Positions 1 through 9,348 of a stretch of 64,000 bases of DNA are shown one piece after another; the stretch's first letter is position 1, and every line of letters starts with the position of its first letter. The DNA is taken from the NCBI GenBank assembly GCA_050948905.1, contig JBMNES010000001.1, forward strand, positions 310,001 through 374,000, given 5' to 3'. The position numbers and the translations under genes are program-made. This DNA comes from DTKD01 sp050948905 (GTDB lineage Bacteria; Armatimonadota; UBA5829). A model generated the notes under the pieces. The model searched no databases and was not told the DNA's origin. It was given only the letters and a program-made list of their open reading frames with translations.

Positions 1-1446
1 TGTCCAGTATACGCGCAGGTCATGCGCCGATGTGGTGCCGTTTTGCGGATATATGCGAAGTTTGATCCAGTCGTTGACGCCTCCGAGATAATTAAACGGG
101 AAGCCGCTGCCGGAGATGGTCGGACTGAACATATAGGCATCGTTGCCGGTTTGATCCGTGACCAGACAACCCGGCCAGCCGCTTGCCGTGTGCCAGGGGG
201 TCGTCAATGAGTTGCCCGCAGTCCATCCCCCCACATCGCTGCTAAACGGCCAATACAGCGCGTTTTGCAAGACGACATGGTTTACGATGTATCTGGTCGA
301 TTGGTTGTTGTTATCGAAGTCGAGCCTGAGTTGCTTGATAGTCTTGCCGGTCCACTTTGCGTTGTTTATGTATAGGTTGACCGATCTCCACTCGTTGCGC
401 CCCTGATAAAATGTCAATGGGGTGGCCTTGTCAGCAGAGAATGAGCCTTCTGCTGATGTTATCCAGTGCAGTTGCATATCGTGGCCTGTGCCGGTGCCGT
501 TCTGAGGGTAGAAGTCCACATTGAGGACCTGCGGAGATGCACCCGTAAAGCTGGTTGTGGGGCTAAATATGAAACAGTCAGGGCCTGTCTGGTCGAAATA
601 TATCGAACCGTTCCACGCTGATCCGGTATGAGCAAGGCCGTTTGACCATATGCTGTTGCCGGGGGCCCATCCGTCCGCACCACTGGTGAAAAGATACGGC
701 GGATTGGAGTAGACCGAGCCGTGATATACACGAATACCGTAGATCGCCTGTGCAGGGGAACCATAACGGGCGTTAAGAGTTGTTTTATCGCCGAAACCGG
801 GGTCGTTTATGTAATAAGTAGCCCCGTCGCGGCCAGTGATAACGACAAAGTGCATTCCGCCGTTGTAGCGAGTTTCGCAGATAAGCGGATAGCCCGCGTC
901 GAGCTGGGCGTTGACGACATTGAGGTCGGCTGCTACGTAAGTCCAGTCGTAGCTCGCCACCCACGTGACAGAACCGCCGCTCATTCCTGCGACAGGGGCC
1001 CAGTAGATGTTGCAGCCGGAATAGTAGCCGCCGTTGGCTTTCAGATATTCGTTCAGATTGGCGGGGTTGGCGTTGACGCCATAAAAGGCGAGAATCATAG
1101 CAGAACTGCACATAGCACAGCCTGCATCGCATATACTCACCCCGGAACAGAAGCCAAGCTGATAGTATGCCCACGGGCTCCAGCACTGGCCGTATAGTGG
1201 GACATCATAGTTGTACTTTGCACTTATGCCTTTAGTGCACACGGCCTCGGCAGCGTCTATCTCTGCCTGTGTCAGCTTCTTCTCTGGAATAGGCACCCCG
1301 CCTTTTTGAGCGAAGTCATATTGCTCGTCTATTACCAGGCCGTTTTCTGCCGTAAGTGCTGCAACAGATGAAATGCAAAATAAGAACAAAAAAGCGCATA
1401 GTAAACAGACGCATCGTGGCATCGTCGATGCAAAAAGCTGACGCAT
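1..1446 (-). CDS. Secreted C39-like cysteine peptidase with beta-rich tail (3' end off window)
   Basis: An uninterrupted frame of 482 codons runs off the left edge, so the stop is not visible. The ATG at 1446 is preceded by a perfect AGGAGG. Residues 11-30 form a hydrophobic signal segment. Residues about 78-245 resemble the peptidase_C39-like papain fold: the likely nucleophile is C110 in DAGCAMCSSAMILAFYG, followed by H199 in GGMHFVVI and D215 in YINDPG. From about residue 255 the chain becomes a beta-rich, possibly carbohydrate-binding tail that is nearly identical to the tail of the amidase encoded just upstream at 1756-6069. Expected role: extracellular cleavage of a peptide or cell-wall cross-link. 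The substrate is unknown and the peptidase assignment rests on motif spacing only. Confidence 0.75.
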   Translation of the reverse strand, partial: MRQLFASTMPRCVCLLCAFLFLFCISSVAALTAENGLVIDEQYDFAQKGGVPIPEKKLTQAEIDAAEAVCTKGISAKYNYDVPLYGQCWSPWAYYQLGFCSGVSICDAGCAMCSSAMILAFYGVNANPANLNEYLKANGGYYSGCNIYWAPVAGMSGGSVTWVASYDWTYVAADLNVVNAQLDAGYPLICETRYNGGMHFVVITGRDGATYYINDPGFGDKTTLNARYGSPAQAIYGIRVYHGSVYSNPPYLFTSGADGWAPGNSIWSNGLAHTGSAWNGSIYFDQTGPDCFIFSPTTSFTGASPQVLNVDFYPQNGTGTGHDMQLHWITSAEGSFSADKATPLTFYQGRNEWRSVNLYINNAKWTGKTIKQLRLDFDNNNQSTRYIVNHVVLQNALYWPFSSDVGGWTAGNSLTTPWHTASGWPGCLVTDQTGNDAYMFSPTISGSGFPFNYLGGVNDWIKLRIYPQNGTTSAHDLRVYWT

Positions 1447-1487
1447 AATTCCTCCTAATAATTTCCGAAAAAAGCAGGACAGTAAAA

Positions 1488-1740
1488 TCAAACGCGAAAA
1501 CCCGAAAAGGGCGAAAGCCAGAAATAAACGACATATTTTCAGAATGCAAAAGGTCGGACTACGAACATCTGACCTCGGATATCCAAAAAAGCAGATTTCT
1601 CGCTACGCTCGAAATGACGAGTGTGGGCGGTTTTCTAGCTTTATTCGAAATGACAAAAATTGGTACGTGATCCTGCGACTTCGCGCAGGATGACTCTAAT
1701 GCTGGATATGAGGCGGCGATTCGGAGATCGCCGCCTATCT
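1488..1740. repeat. Composite intergenic repeat (modules A, B, D, C)
   Basis: The gap between the two secreted-protein genes is mostly dispersed repeat. Module A (1488-1528) is a run of GCGAAA-type units ending GAAAGCCAGAAATAAA. Module B (1549-1618) ends GCAGATTTCTCGC followed by TACGCTCGAAATGACGA. Module D (1667-1693) is the hairpin ATCCTGCGACTTCGCGCAGGAT. Module C (1711-1738) is the palindrome GGCGATTCGGAGATCGCC with flanks. The same modules recur in several other gaps of the window. Confidence 0.8.
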
Positions 1741-1755
1741 ATATATACAGTAAGG

Positions 1756-4700
1756 TCAGAACTTGGTTATCAGACTGACCTCGCTTTGGACTGTGCGGTC
1801 GAGGCCGTTGATAGTCAAGATACCTCTTGCGGCTGCGAAGTCGCCGGTCGAGATAACGCTCTTGTAACCAGGAGCATTGACCGTGATCGGCGAGCCGGAA
1901 CCGTCGTCGAGGGTGAAGTTATCGTTATCCACCTCAGTTACCTTACCCCAGAACTTGAAGAGGTAGGTGGAAGAAGCGGCGTTCATCTCGACTCCCCAGG
2001 CGGCCTTGTTGGAAGCGCCGCGAATCAGGGCAGTCAAGTAAGAAGCAGATGTGTCTGTTGCGTCGTTGCCTGCGGCATCGGACGCGACTATGCTCACGTT
2101 ATGCAGACCAAGGCCACTCAGTGCGACAATGTCACCAGACCAGACGTTGCCACCGGTGTTGGTAAGAGCCACTCCGTCGGCCTTGACGCTGGTAACGCCG
2201 ATGTTGTCAGTGGCATCGACAGTCACGTGAACCGCATCGCCTCCGGCTGCCATAGCAGGAGTAACCGAGACAGAGTTGATCGTCGGTGCGACGCTGTCGC
2301 TGTCGAAGTTGAACGGGCCAAGGTCGAGCGTGCCGTTGGCTACACCAGCAGAGTTGAAGCCCTTGACGTGCAGGTACCAACCGCCGGTGGAGGTAGCCGT
2401 CTGCACGGAGGTTCCGCTGGACCAGGTAGCCTCAGAACCTGTCCAGGTATGAGTAGCCTGCTTGTCCCAGGCGATCTTATAATGATCCACCTTGCCGGGT
2501 CCGAACCCGCCGACTGCTGTGAACGTGAACTTGTCAGATCCATACCAGGTGCCTGTGTCCTTATCGCAGGTCACATTGGCCGTGCTCGGCGGAATGGAAA
2601 GCGTGGTTCCGGTTCCATCAGCGCCAGGGCTTTCCAAAACGCCGGCATAAGCCTTGACGGTGCGATTATATGTCGTGTTAGCGGCAAGGCCGGTCTCATC
2701 TACATAATTAACGTCGAACGCCTCGCGCTCGGCGACCTTGGTGGCGCCGTTGTAGACGCGATGGCCGATCTCGTTGTTGGCATTATCGGTGAAGTTCCAT
2801 CGGATGGAAGTAGTAGACTGAGCCACACCGGATACACCGCTCGGAGCAGCCGGAGGGGCCGATTCGAGGACGATGTCATCCCAGTAAGTGGGCTGATTCG
2901 GCGTGTAGTTATAGCCCAAATACGTTCGCTTGAAAGCCGAGTTAGCAGCAGTAGGAGGCTGATTGGTAGTCAGCTTCAAAGTGCCATCCACATAGAACTT
3001 GAGATCGTTTGAGCCAGTATACGGCAGAATCTCAATTGCGAATCTGTGCCAGCCCTCGGTGCGATCGCCAAGGTCGAAGTATTGCCAGCCGTTGTTAAAC
3101 ACGGCGGCTATATATTTGAGCGGGATGTTCGGCGGGTTGCCGTTCGTCACGCCAATCCAATACAGGCCTGTGCTGTTGCCAGCGGCATCATACATATATG
3201 CTCTTAAGGCAATTCTCAGGTTGCTTACAGCGTTGTCATACATCCAACCGGACAGAATACCCGACCTGTAACCGCCAGTGGTAAGCTCATCAGAGAAGTT
3301 ATGGTAGACCCAGTGCGGGGCATCCCCGGACATATACAGCGAGTTTGCGCCGGTTATACTGCCGTGGTTCTGAGCAGTAGAGAGTGTCGGCATAGCGTTG
3401 TTGCCCGCGGTCGGATCGAGTACCCAGTTGTTGAGGTTGGCAAAACCGTCCTGGAATACAACCGCAACGGTCTTGCCGACCGCCTTAGCGCTCTTGGCCG
3501 AGTAGTTCGGCTTTGCGTCGTAAGCGTCGACCTCGTAGGTGTATTCAGTGTTATTGGCAAGGCCGGTGTCGTTGTAGGTAGTTCCGGTGGCAGTGCCGAC
3601 TTGAGTGCCATTGCGATAGATGCGATAGCCAGCTACTCCGTAGTTATCGGTCGAAGCGTTCCACGCGAGGGAGATACTGGACGTAGTCGCGCCTGTCACG
3701 CGTAGGTTTGCGGGCACACTCGGAGGTTGTTCGTCGCCAGTGCCAGGAGTGGTGACACTCTTGGCGGCGCTCTGGGCCGAATTGTTACCTACTGCGTCAT
3801 AGGCGCTGACAGTATAAGAATAGGTTGTTCCAGGCAGGCATGATGCATCCCTGTAAGAAGGCGATATGCTCGTGCCGACCTGAGTGCCGTTTCGGAATAT
3901 CTTATAGCCGTTGACTCCAGTAGCATCTGTTGAGGCAGTCCAGGTCAAATCCACCTTGGTTTCGTCAACAGCGGTAGCATTGAGGCCGGAGGGTACGGTG
4001 GGAGCAGTGTTATCTCTGCCGAGTTGCACGATAGAGATTTCGTCCACTATCCAACGAGTGCCCTGACTGACCTGGTCGAAGTCGACCCGGAGCTTCGTCA
4101 CGTGCTTTCTTTCCCAATACTGGTTTTGCCCAACCGGCACATAGACATCGACCCAGCCGTTCTTGCCGCTGTAGGTTACAGGAACCGATTTGGTGTCGGT
4201 CCAGGAACTATCACCATCGAATGTCCAGTATACACGCAGATCGTGCGACGTGCCCGAGCTATTCTGCGGATACACGCGCACCTTGATCCAGTCGTTAACG
4301 CCGCCGATGTAGTTGTAGGGCAATCCAGCGCCGGAGAGGTCCGGGCTGAACATGTAGGCATCGTCGCCGGTTTGATCTGTAACTAAGCACCCCGGCCAGC
4401 CGCTTGCCGTATGCCACGGCGCTGTCAGCGAATGACCAGCAGTCCATCCGGTCACACCGCCATCAAACGGCCATATAAGCGCGTTTTGCAGCACAACATG
4501 GTTTATGATGTAGCGGGTCGATTGATTGTTGTTATCGAAGTCAAGCCTGAGCTGCTTGATTTTTTGGCCCGTCCATTTTGCGCTGTTTATAGGGATGTTT
4601 ACGTTCCTCCAGGTGTTTTTACCCTGATAACCTATGAGCGGGCTTGCCTTGTCGGCAGTGAATGAGCCTTCTGCGGCGGTTTTCCAGAACAGTTGCATAT

Positions 4701-6069
4701 CGTGGTCTGTGCCAGTACCGCCCTGCGGGTAGAAGTCCACATTTAGTATCTGCGGATAAGTGCCGGTGAAGTCGGTTTCCGGGCTGTATATATAGCAGTC
4801 CGGGCCAGTCTGATCGAAATAGATCGACCCACCCCAGTCGGAGCCGGTGTGAACAAGGCCGTTGGACCAGACACTGTTGCCGGGAGTCCAGCCGTCCGCG
4901 CCGCTGTTGAAAAGATACGGCGGGTTTGAAGAAGCGGTGCCGTTGACCGCGTTAATATAATAATTCCAATCCCAGCCAGCGCCTGGGTCCGTGTGACCGG
5001 GGCCACACCAGCAGTTGTTGACGTCGATGTGACCGAGAATAGAATGCTGGCAGGGGTTGTGTGCTTTAGGGATGCCCCATCTGTTACAGACATCTCTTGC
5101 CAGCAGAGCCGACGCATCGTAGAGGGCTTTCGGGTGGCTCGGCGATGCAGCGTAGCCTTCATGTTCGCAGCCAATAGAATAGCTGTTGGCGCATCCTACG
5201 TGCCACGCCATATGCCATTCATCTACACATTGCCAGATGCCACCGGCTTCAGAAGCCACGTAATGGGCCGTAACCTGCGCGTTACAGTTTCTGAACCATC
5301 CCAGACAACCCGATGCAGTGCCTTCGATTGTGTGCACTACAAATACGCTCTTGTTGGTGCTTGACGCTGTATAGTTGCATGTGGCGGCCGGATACCACGT
5401 GGCCCCAGAGTAGCCCGTTACGTTTGCTTTCATTCCTGGAGGCTCAAGTGAAGCCAAATCGATTGAACCAATATTCTGGGCAGAAGCGGTAAATGTCTCG
5501 CCCATTGAGTTTGTTGTGTCGACTCCGGCTTGCAGTTTTTGATAGACTTCCATCGCAAACATTCGGCTGAATACCGGAACCGGATTTTGTTCGTCTACCT
5601 TGTCGATGGCGGCGTATTTGATGATAACATCAAGCCACTGGTCAAGCCCGGCTGATCGGTCGACCTGGAACTGTTTTGCATACGCATCCAGTACAGCCGC
5701 CGCACCCATAATATTGAGAGCAGCATTGGTCTTCAGGTCTTCTTCCGAAACGCCAGTAAGCGCTGCGGCTTCCGCAAGAGAGGTGCCTCCCGTGTCGTTC
5801 TTGCGAAGCGCCATGACGCCGTAGCCGCCTTCGATTGTGGGTGCGTCCCCGCGATTTTCAAAGGCGCTGCCGAAATGGCCCAGAGCCAGCAGCAAAGGCA
5901 GCGGCACCTGATATTTAGCGGATGCCGCCTCGAATACTGGGCCTAGATCGTAGTCCCAAAGTTGAACATTTGAATAAGGAAGTGGTCCTTTTGCTGCATC
6001 AGCAAATACCAGACCTGTTGCGAGAAGTGTGAGGCACAGCATAAGCAGAAAAATACGCTGTACGAGCAT
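1756..6069 (-). CDS. Secreted modular N-acetylmuramoyl-L-alanine amidase-like protein
   Basis: About 1437 residues from the ATG at 6069, which follows GGGGGG and opens directly into a signal peptide (MLVQRIFLLMLCLTLLATG). An in-frame ATG at 6117 is less likely. Residues about 30-170 look lysozyme-like and helical (GGYGVMAL, NIMGAAAVL). Residues about 240-375 match the Amidase_2/PGRP zinc amidase fold: VVHT, LGH and TDPG supply the usual zinc-ligand positions. Two beta-rich modules shared with the neighbouring C39-like gene follow, then two fibronectin-III domains, a LamG-like segment, another FN3, an Ig-like domain and a C-terminal OB-like domain with the motif FTLDDGSG. Likely role: binding and cutting of peptidoglycan outside the cell. 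The amidase call is fairly firm; the names of the tail domains are inference. Confidence 0.85.
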   Translation of the reverse strand: MLVQRIFLLMLCLTLLATGLVFADAAKGPLPYSNVQLWDYDLGPVFEAASAKYQVPLPLLLALGHFGSAFENRGDAPTIEGGYGVMALRKNDTGGTSLAEAAALTGVSEEDLKTNAALNIMGAAAVLDAYAKQFQVDRSAGLDQWLDVIIKYAAIDKVDEQNPVPVFSRMFAMEVYQKLQAGVDTTNSMGETFTASAQNIGSIDLASLEPPGMKANVTGYSGATWYPAATCNYTASSTNKSVFVVHTIEGTASGCLGWFRNCNAQVTAHYVASEAGGIWQCVDEWHMAWHVGCANSYSIGCEHEGYAASPSHPKALYDASALLARDVCNRWGIPKAHNPCQHSILGHIDVNNCWCGPGHTDPGAGWDWNYYINAVNGTASSNPPYLFNSGADGWTPGNSVWSNGLVHTGSDWGGSIYFDQTGPDCYIYSPETDFTGTYPQILNVDFYPQGGTGTDHDMQLFWKTAAEGSFTADKASPLIGYQGKNTWRNVNIPINSAKWTGQKIKQLRLDFDNNNQSTRYIINHVVLQNALIWPFDGGVTGWTAGHSLTAPWHTASGWPGCLVTDQTGDDAYMFSPDLSGAGLPYNYIGGVNDWIKVRVYPQNSSGTSHDLRVYWTFDGDSSWTDTKSVPVTYSGKNGWVDVYVPVGQNQYWERKHVTKLRVDFDQVSQGTRWIVDEISIVQLGRDNTAPTVPSGLNATAVDETKVDLTWTASTDATGVNGYKIFRNGTQVGTSISPSYRDASCLPGTTYSYTVSAYDAVGNNSAQSAAKSVTTPGTGDEQPPSVPANLRVTGATTSSISLAWNASTDNYGVAGYRIYRNGTQVGTATGTTYNDTGLANNTEYTYEVDAYDAKPNYSAKSAKAVGKTVAVVFQDGFANLNNWVLDPTAGNNAMPTLSTAQNHGSITGANSLYMSGDAPHWVYHNFSDELTTGGYRSGILSGWMYDNAVSNLRIALRAYMYDAAGNSTGLYWIGVTNGNPPNIPLKYIAAVFNNGWQYFDLGDRTEGWHRFAIEILPYTGSNDLKFYVDGTLKLTTNQPPTAANSAFKRTYLGYNYTPNQPTYWDDIVLESAPPAAPSGVSGVAQSTTSIRWNFTDNANNEIGHRVYNGATKVAEREAFDVNYVDETGLAANTTYNRTVKAYAGVLESPGADGTGTTLSIPPSTANVTCDKDTGTWYGSDKFTFTAVGGFGPGKVDHYKIAWDKQATHTWTGSEATWSSGTSVQTATSTGGWYLHVKGFNSAGVANGTLDLGPFNFDSDSVAPTINSVSVTPAMAAGGDAVHVTVDATDNIGVTSVKADGVALTNTGGNVWSGDIVALSGLGLHNVSIVASDAAGNDATDTSASYLTALIRGASNKAAWGVEMNAASSTYLFKFWGKVTEVDNDNFTLDDGSGSPITVNAPGYKSVISTGDFAAARGILTINGLDRTVQSEVSLITKF

Positions 6070-6195
6070 AAACTTTACCCCCCAATAACATAGCTGCCTG
6101 TGAAGATGCGCAGCCACGCAAACTCAGACACCTAAGAACATTATCGGTGTATCCACTAACAAAACTGAACAGCGAGACACACCTTCTCTTTAGGC

Positions 6196-6224
6196 AATTT
6201 ACGTCAGTATCGTCTACTTGTCAA
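6196..6224 (-). promoter_or_regulatory. Sigma-70-type promoter for the amidase gene
   Basis: On the minus strand TTGACA (6224-6219) and TAAATT (6201-6196) are separated by exactly 17 nt, about 130 nt upstream of the ATG at 6069. Confidence 0.65.
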
Positions 6225-6249
6225 TGGAATATTGGGGATTTGGGGGATT

Positions 6250-6433
6250 AAGGACAAAGAAAACGCGAAAAGAGCGAAAGCCGGAAATAAGCATATAGCA
6301 AGAGTGGTCGGCGTAGTGGCCGATCTCTGTCCCGGCCTTTTCCGATTATGCGGTGGCGATTCGGAGATCGGTCTGGAGGTTGGAGGTTAGAGGTTGGGAA
6401 TAAGGTGGCGATTCGGAGATCGCCACCGATCAA
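6250..6433. repeat. Composite intergenic repeat (modules A, C, E, C)
   Basis: Module A at 6255-6292, a copy of the GGCGATTCGGAGATCG palindrome at 6352-6372, a run of TTGGAGGTT-like units (module E) at 6373-6402, and a full palindrome GGTGGCGATTCGGAGATCGC with CACC at 6408-6430. The stretch between, 6293-6350, carries a C/G-rich inverted sequence also seen near 20970. Confidence 0.75.
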
Positions 6434-6440
6434 ATTTGGG

Positions 6441-8285
6441 CTAGTCCGTGCGCATTACGTCCGGATTCCAGACTCCTAATGGCAGGCGCGGCTTATACGA
6501 CGTGTGCAGAAGCTTATGCGCAAGCTCACTGTTCGGCTCACCCAGATACTCCTTATACACCCGAACCACGTCCGGGTTTTCGTAGGATCGCTTCAGAGTC
6601 TTGCCGGCGTCGATGGCTCGCAGGGCTTCGGCCCGCTTTTTGAGAGTCTCCAAATCGAGCGGAATCGCCTCGCCAGCTCTGGCATAAGGCTGGCCGCCTC
6701 CTCCAATGCACCCGCCGGGGCAGCCCATAATCTCGATAAAGTGGAAGTTGCCCTCCCCTCGTCGAACCATGCCGAGCAGCTTATGGGCGTTGCCGAGACC
6801 GTGAGCAACGCCGACGTTAATGGACATATCACCTATTCGCGCAACCCAGGTCTTGATCCCCTCGGCTATACCACGCACTTCTTCGACCACAACCTCGGCC
6901 AAAGTCTCTCCAGTAAGCAAATAATAAGCGGTGCGATAAACCGCCTCAGCCAATCCGCCAGTCGCTCCGAACAATGCACCAGCGCCGCTGGACAGGCCCA
7001 GCACAGGGTCGAAGTCCTCCGGCGGAAGATGGGCAAAGTCAAGGCCCGCGTTTTTGATCATCCATACCAACTCGCGAGTGGTGATCACGCGGTCTATGGA
7101 AGGCATCTTCTGGCCGTCGATATCCAGAAGCTGCTCCGGGCGAGCGGCTTCGAACTTCTTAGCCGTACAACACATCGACCCCACCGTGAAAATCTTCGAC
7201 GGGTCGATACCCTTTCGCTCGGCATAATAGGTCTTGATGAGCGAACCGAGCATGCTCATAGGGGATTTCGCGCTGGAAATATTGGGCAAAAGATCGGGAT
7301 AGAAATGCTCCGCGAACTTCATCCACGCCGATGAGCAGCTCGTAATTAGAGGCAGCGGCCCATCCCCTTCGAGCCGCTTTTTGAACTCGGTGCCTTCCTC
7401 CATAATTGTGACGTCCGCGCCCATCTGCGTGTCAAATACTTCGTCAAAGCCCAGCCTTCGCAGCGCAGCCACGGTCTGGCCAGTCATCGGCAGACCAGGG
7501 GCAATATTGAAGCCCTCGCCTATGGAAGCTCTCACGCTCGGCGCTATCTGCACGATAACATGCTTATCCGGATCAGCAAGCGCCGCCATCACGTCCTTGG
7601 TGTGATCCGTCTCCAAAAACGCCGCAACCGGACATACGTTTATACACTGGCCGCATGCAATACACACGCTGTCCGCAAATGGCCCATTATATGCAGGCCC
7701 AACAGTCGTCTTGAAGCCACGGTCGATATAACCAAGCGCCGACACACCCTGCACCTCAGCACATACTCTGACGCACCTGCCACATAGGATACACTTGTCC
7801 GGGTCGCGAATTACCGAAACATAGCTGAGATCCTTCTCGTTGTGCTTCTTTTCGCCCTCATAAGGCCGCTCGCGAGCGCCTGATATGTACGCCAGATATT
7901 GCAGTTCGCAGTTACCATCCCTCTCGCAAGTCTGGCAATCCATCGGGTGGTTGGCCAAAAGAAGCTCGATGATAGTATTGCGAATATCCCGAATCTCCGG
8001 CGAATTGGTATGGACAACCATCCCCTCGAAGACAGGATAGCTGCACGACGGCACCGGGTTGCGCAGGCCCTCCACCTCGACCAGGCAAACGCGGCACGAG
8101 CCTTCCAGATGCAGCCGGGGGTGATAGCATATATGCGGGATATTAATTGCCAGCTTTTTGGCGGCCTGCATTATCGTGGTGCCCTCCGGCACCGTCAACG
8201 CCTGGCCGTCGATTGTAAGCGTGATCTTTTTCGTCGGCGCTTTGTCGTGTGCAATCGCTGGGTGTTGTTCGGTAGTCTTAGTCAT
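6441..8285 (-). CDS. [FeFe]-hydrogenase catalytic subunit with variant H-cluster motifs
   Basis: About 614 residues with the full architecture of soluble NADH-linked or bifurcating hydrogenase subunits. N-terminal [2Fe-2S] domain (C53, C64, C67, C81), His-Cys [4Fe-4S] segment (HPMDCQTCERDGNC), two [4Fe-4S] ferredoxin motifs (CILCGRCVRVC; CIACGQCINVC), then the H-cluster domain. The three signatures read TSCSSAW (canonical TSCCPxW), MCCTAKKFE (MPCxxKxxE) and EIMGCPGGCIGGGGQP (ExMACxxGCxxGGGxP). The variant positions are in L1 and L2; the ligand cysteines of L2 and L3 are present. The ATG at 8285 has AAGG nine bases upstream; an in-frame TTG at 8294 is possible. No HydB/HydC-type partner is adjacent. 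Role: H2 evolution or sensing coupled to ferredoxin/NADH. Confidence 0.92.
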   Translation of the reverse strand: MTKTTEQHPAIAHDKAPTKKITLTIDGQALTVPEGTTIMQAAKKLAINIPHICYHPRLHLEGSCRVCLVEVEGLRNPVPSCSYPVFEGMVVHTNSPEIRDIRNTIIELLLANHPMDCQTCERDGNCELQYLAYISGARERPYEGEKKHNEKDLSYVSVIRDPDKCILCGRCVRVCAEVQGVSALGYIDRGFKTTVGPAYNGPFADSVCIACGQCINVCPVAAFLETDHTKDVMAALADPDKHVIVQIAPSVRASIGEGFNIAPGLPMTGQTVAALRRLGFDEVFDTQMGADVTIMEEGTEFKKRLEGDGPLPLITSCSSAWMKFAEHFYPDLLPNISSAKSPMSMLGSLIKTYYAERKGIDPSKIFTVGSMCCTAKKFEAARPEQLLDIDGQKMPSIDRVITTRELVWMIKNAGLDFAHLPPEDFDPVLGLSSGAGALFGATGGLAEAVYRTAYYLLTGETLAEVVVEEVRGIAEGIKTWVARIGDMSINVGVAHGLGNAHKLLGMVRRGEGNFHFIEIMGCPGGCIGGGGQPYARAGEAIPLDLETLKKRAEALRAIDAGKTLKRSYENPDVVRVYKEYLGEPNSELAHKLLHTSYKPRLPLGVWNPDVMRTD

Positions 8286-8323
8286 ATATTTCAACCTTAT
8301 TCATACAATATGGCTCACAGGAT

Positions 8324-9202
8324 TCAATCGATTCTTACCAGGCCATCTTTCCAAGTCGCGTAGTTGCGCTTTACTGAAAGCTTCTCAGCCCATTTTCGAG
8401 ATTCCATAGTCGTCCACGGGCCGGTGTCGTATCCACCGCCCTGATCATTTTCCCACAACCACTTGGGTGTAGTCCATAGGCAATATTCCGGATGAATCGC
8501 CTCGTATACTTCCCATCGAACCCCTGACTGGCCGTGATGGGCCATTTGGCAGTAGTCCGACTTCAATTTTTTACCGTAAGGCCCTGCTAAGAGCTTGCGT
8601 CCGCCTTCCGGGCCGAGGTCGCCGAGGAATATTACCGATTTCCCAGCATCCCACACTCGCAAAATCACGCTGGAGTTGTTTATGTAGTTGGCGTGTATTT
8701 CCGGGTTTTTGATGCCTAACACGTCGAAATGGACGCCGTCTATGATAAGCCTGGCGCCAAGAGGCAGCTCGATCATCCGCTGATTAGCCTGCTTCATAGC
8801 GTCGTTGATTTCAGCCTGTGTGTGCGCCTCGGATGGCTCGTATTTCTCGACCTCGGATACCGTAAGGTTTGAGGCGTAGAAGCGATCGACGGAGATTCCC
8901 CGTGGGTCTTTTATAATCTCGAGCGGCGCGCCTACGTGATCATCGTGTGGGTGGCTGAAGAACCACGCCTCCACTTTCCCTCCCAAATCCAACAGGAACT
9001 TGCGGAGGTAGTCTGCGTCGCCTTTCACGCCTCCATCGATGACGACTATTTTGTCGCCAGGCGTGCGGATTACATAGGACATCATCTGGCTATGGGTCTG
9101 CTCCGGAAGCTGCCACAGCGTAAAGGACTCAGCAGCGGCGGTTTGAGTAACTGCCGCGCCCATAAATAAAGCAGTAGAGAATAAAGCAATCAATGTTTTC
9201 AT
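8324..9202 (-). CDS. Secreted metallo-beta-lactamase-fold hydrolase
   Basis: 292 residues with an N-terminal signal peptide (MKTLIALFSTALFMGAAV). The zinc signature HPHDDH is at about residues 84-89, a later His (MAHHGQSG) and Asp (FLGDLG) complete the usual ligand set. The arrangement resembles the ComEC/Rec2-type MBL domain without its membrane part. Substrate unknown. It lies 38 bp upstream of the hydrogenase gene on the same strand, so the two could be co-transcribed. Confidence 0.8.
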   Translation of the reverse strand: MKTLIALFSTALFMGAAVTQTAAAESFTLWQLPEQTHSQMMSYVIRTPGDKIVVIDGGVKGDADYLRKFLLDLGGKVEAWFFSHPHDDHVGAPLEIIKDPRGISVDRFYASNLTVSEVEKYEPSEAHTQAEINDAMKQANQRMIELPLGARLIIDGVHFDVLGIKNPEIHANYINNSSVILRVWDAGKSVIFLGDLGPEGGRKLLAGPYGKKLKSDYCQMAHHGQSGVRWEVYEAIHPEYCLWTTPKWLWENDQGGGYDTGPWTTMESRKWAEKLSVKRNYATWKDGLVRID

Positions 9203-9315
9203 CTATCTCGACTTTCTTGAATCTAGTATACCAGCCGCGGCTGACTTATTGAATACTTCGATTTACCGGCAGACTTTCCTTCGCGGTTAATGTGGGGTAA
9301 TTAGAAAGGTGGAAA

Positions 9316-9339
9316 GGTGGCGGCTGGGGTGTCGCCACC
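9316..9339 (-). terminator. Hairpin downstream of osmC, possible terminator
   Basis: Inverted repeat GGTGGCG / CGCCACC with a 10-nt loop, followed on the minus strand by TTTCCACCTTTC. It is also a degenerate copy of the dispersed module C, so it may be repeat rather than terminator. Confidence 0.4.
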
Positions 9340-9348
9340 TATTATCGA

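Noticed and set aside
459..1186. Several short minus-strand frames that could suggest a broken gene at the left edge
   Set aside because: A different minus frame is open from 1446 to base 1 with signal peptide, C39-like motifs and the shared tail, so the gene is intact as far as seen.
1660..3012. 450-codon open frame on the plus strand
   Set aside because: It lies antisense to the amidase tail, whose FN3 and OB-like domains are clearly coding; the plus frame has no recognisable domain and starts in module D repeat.
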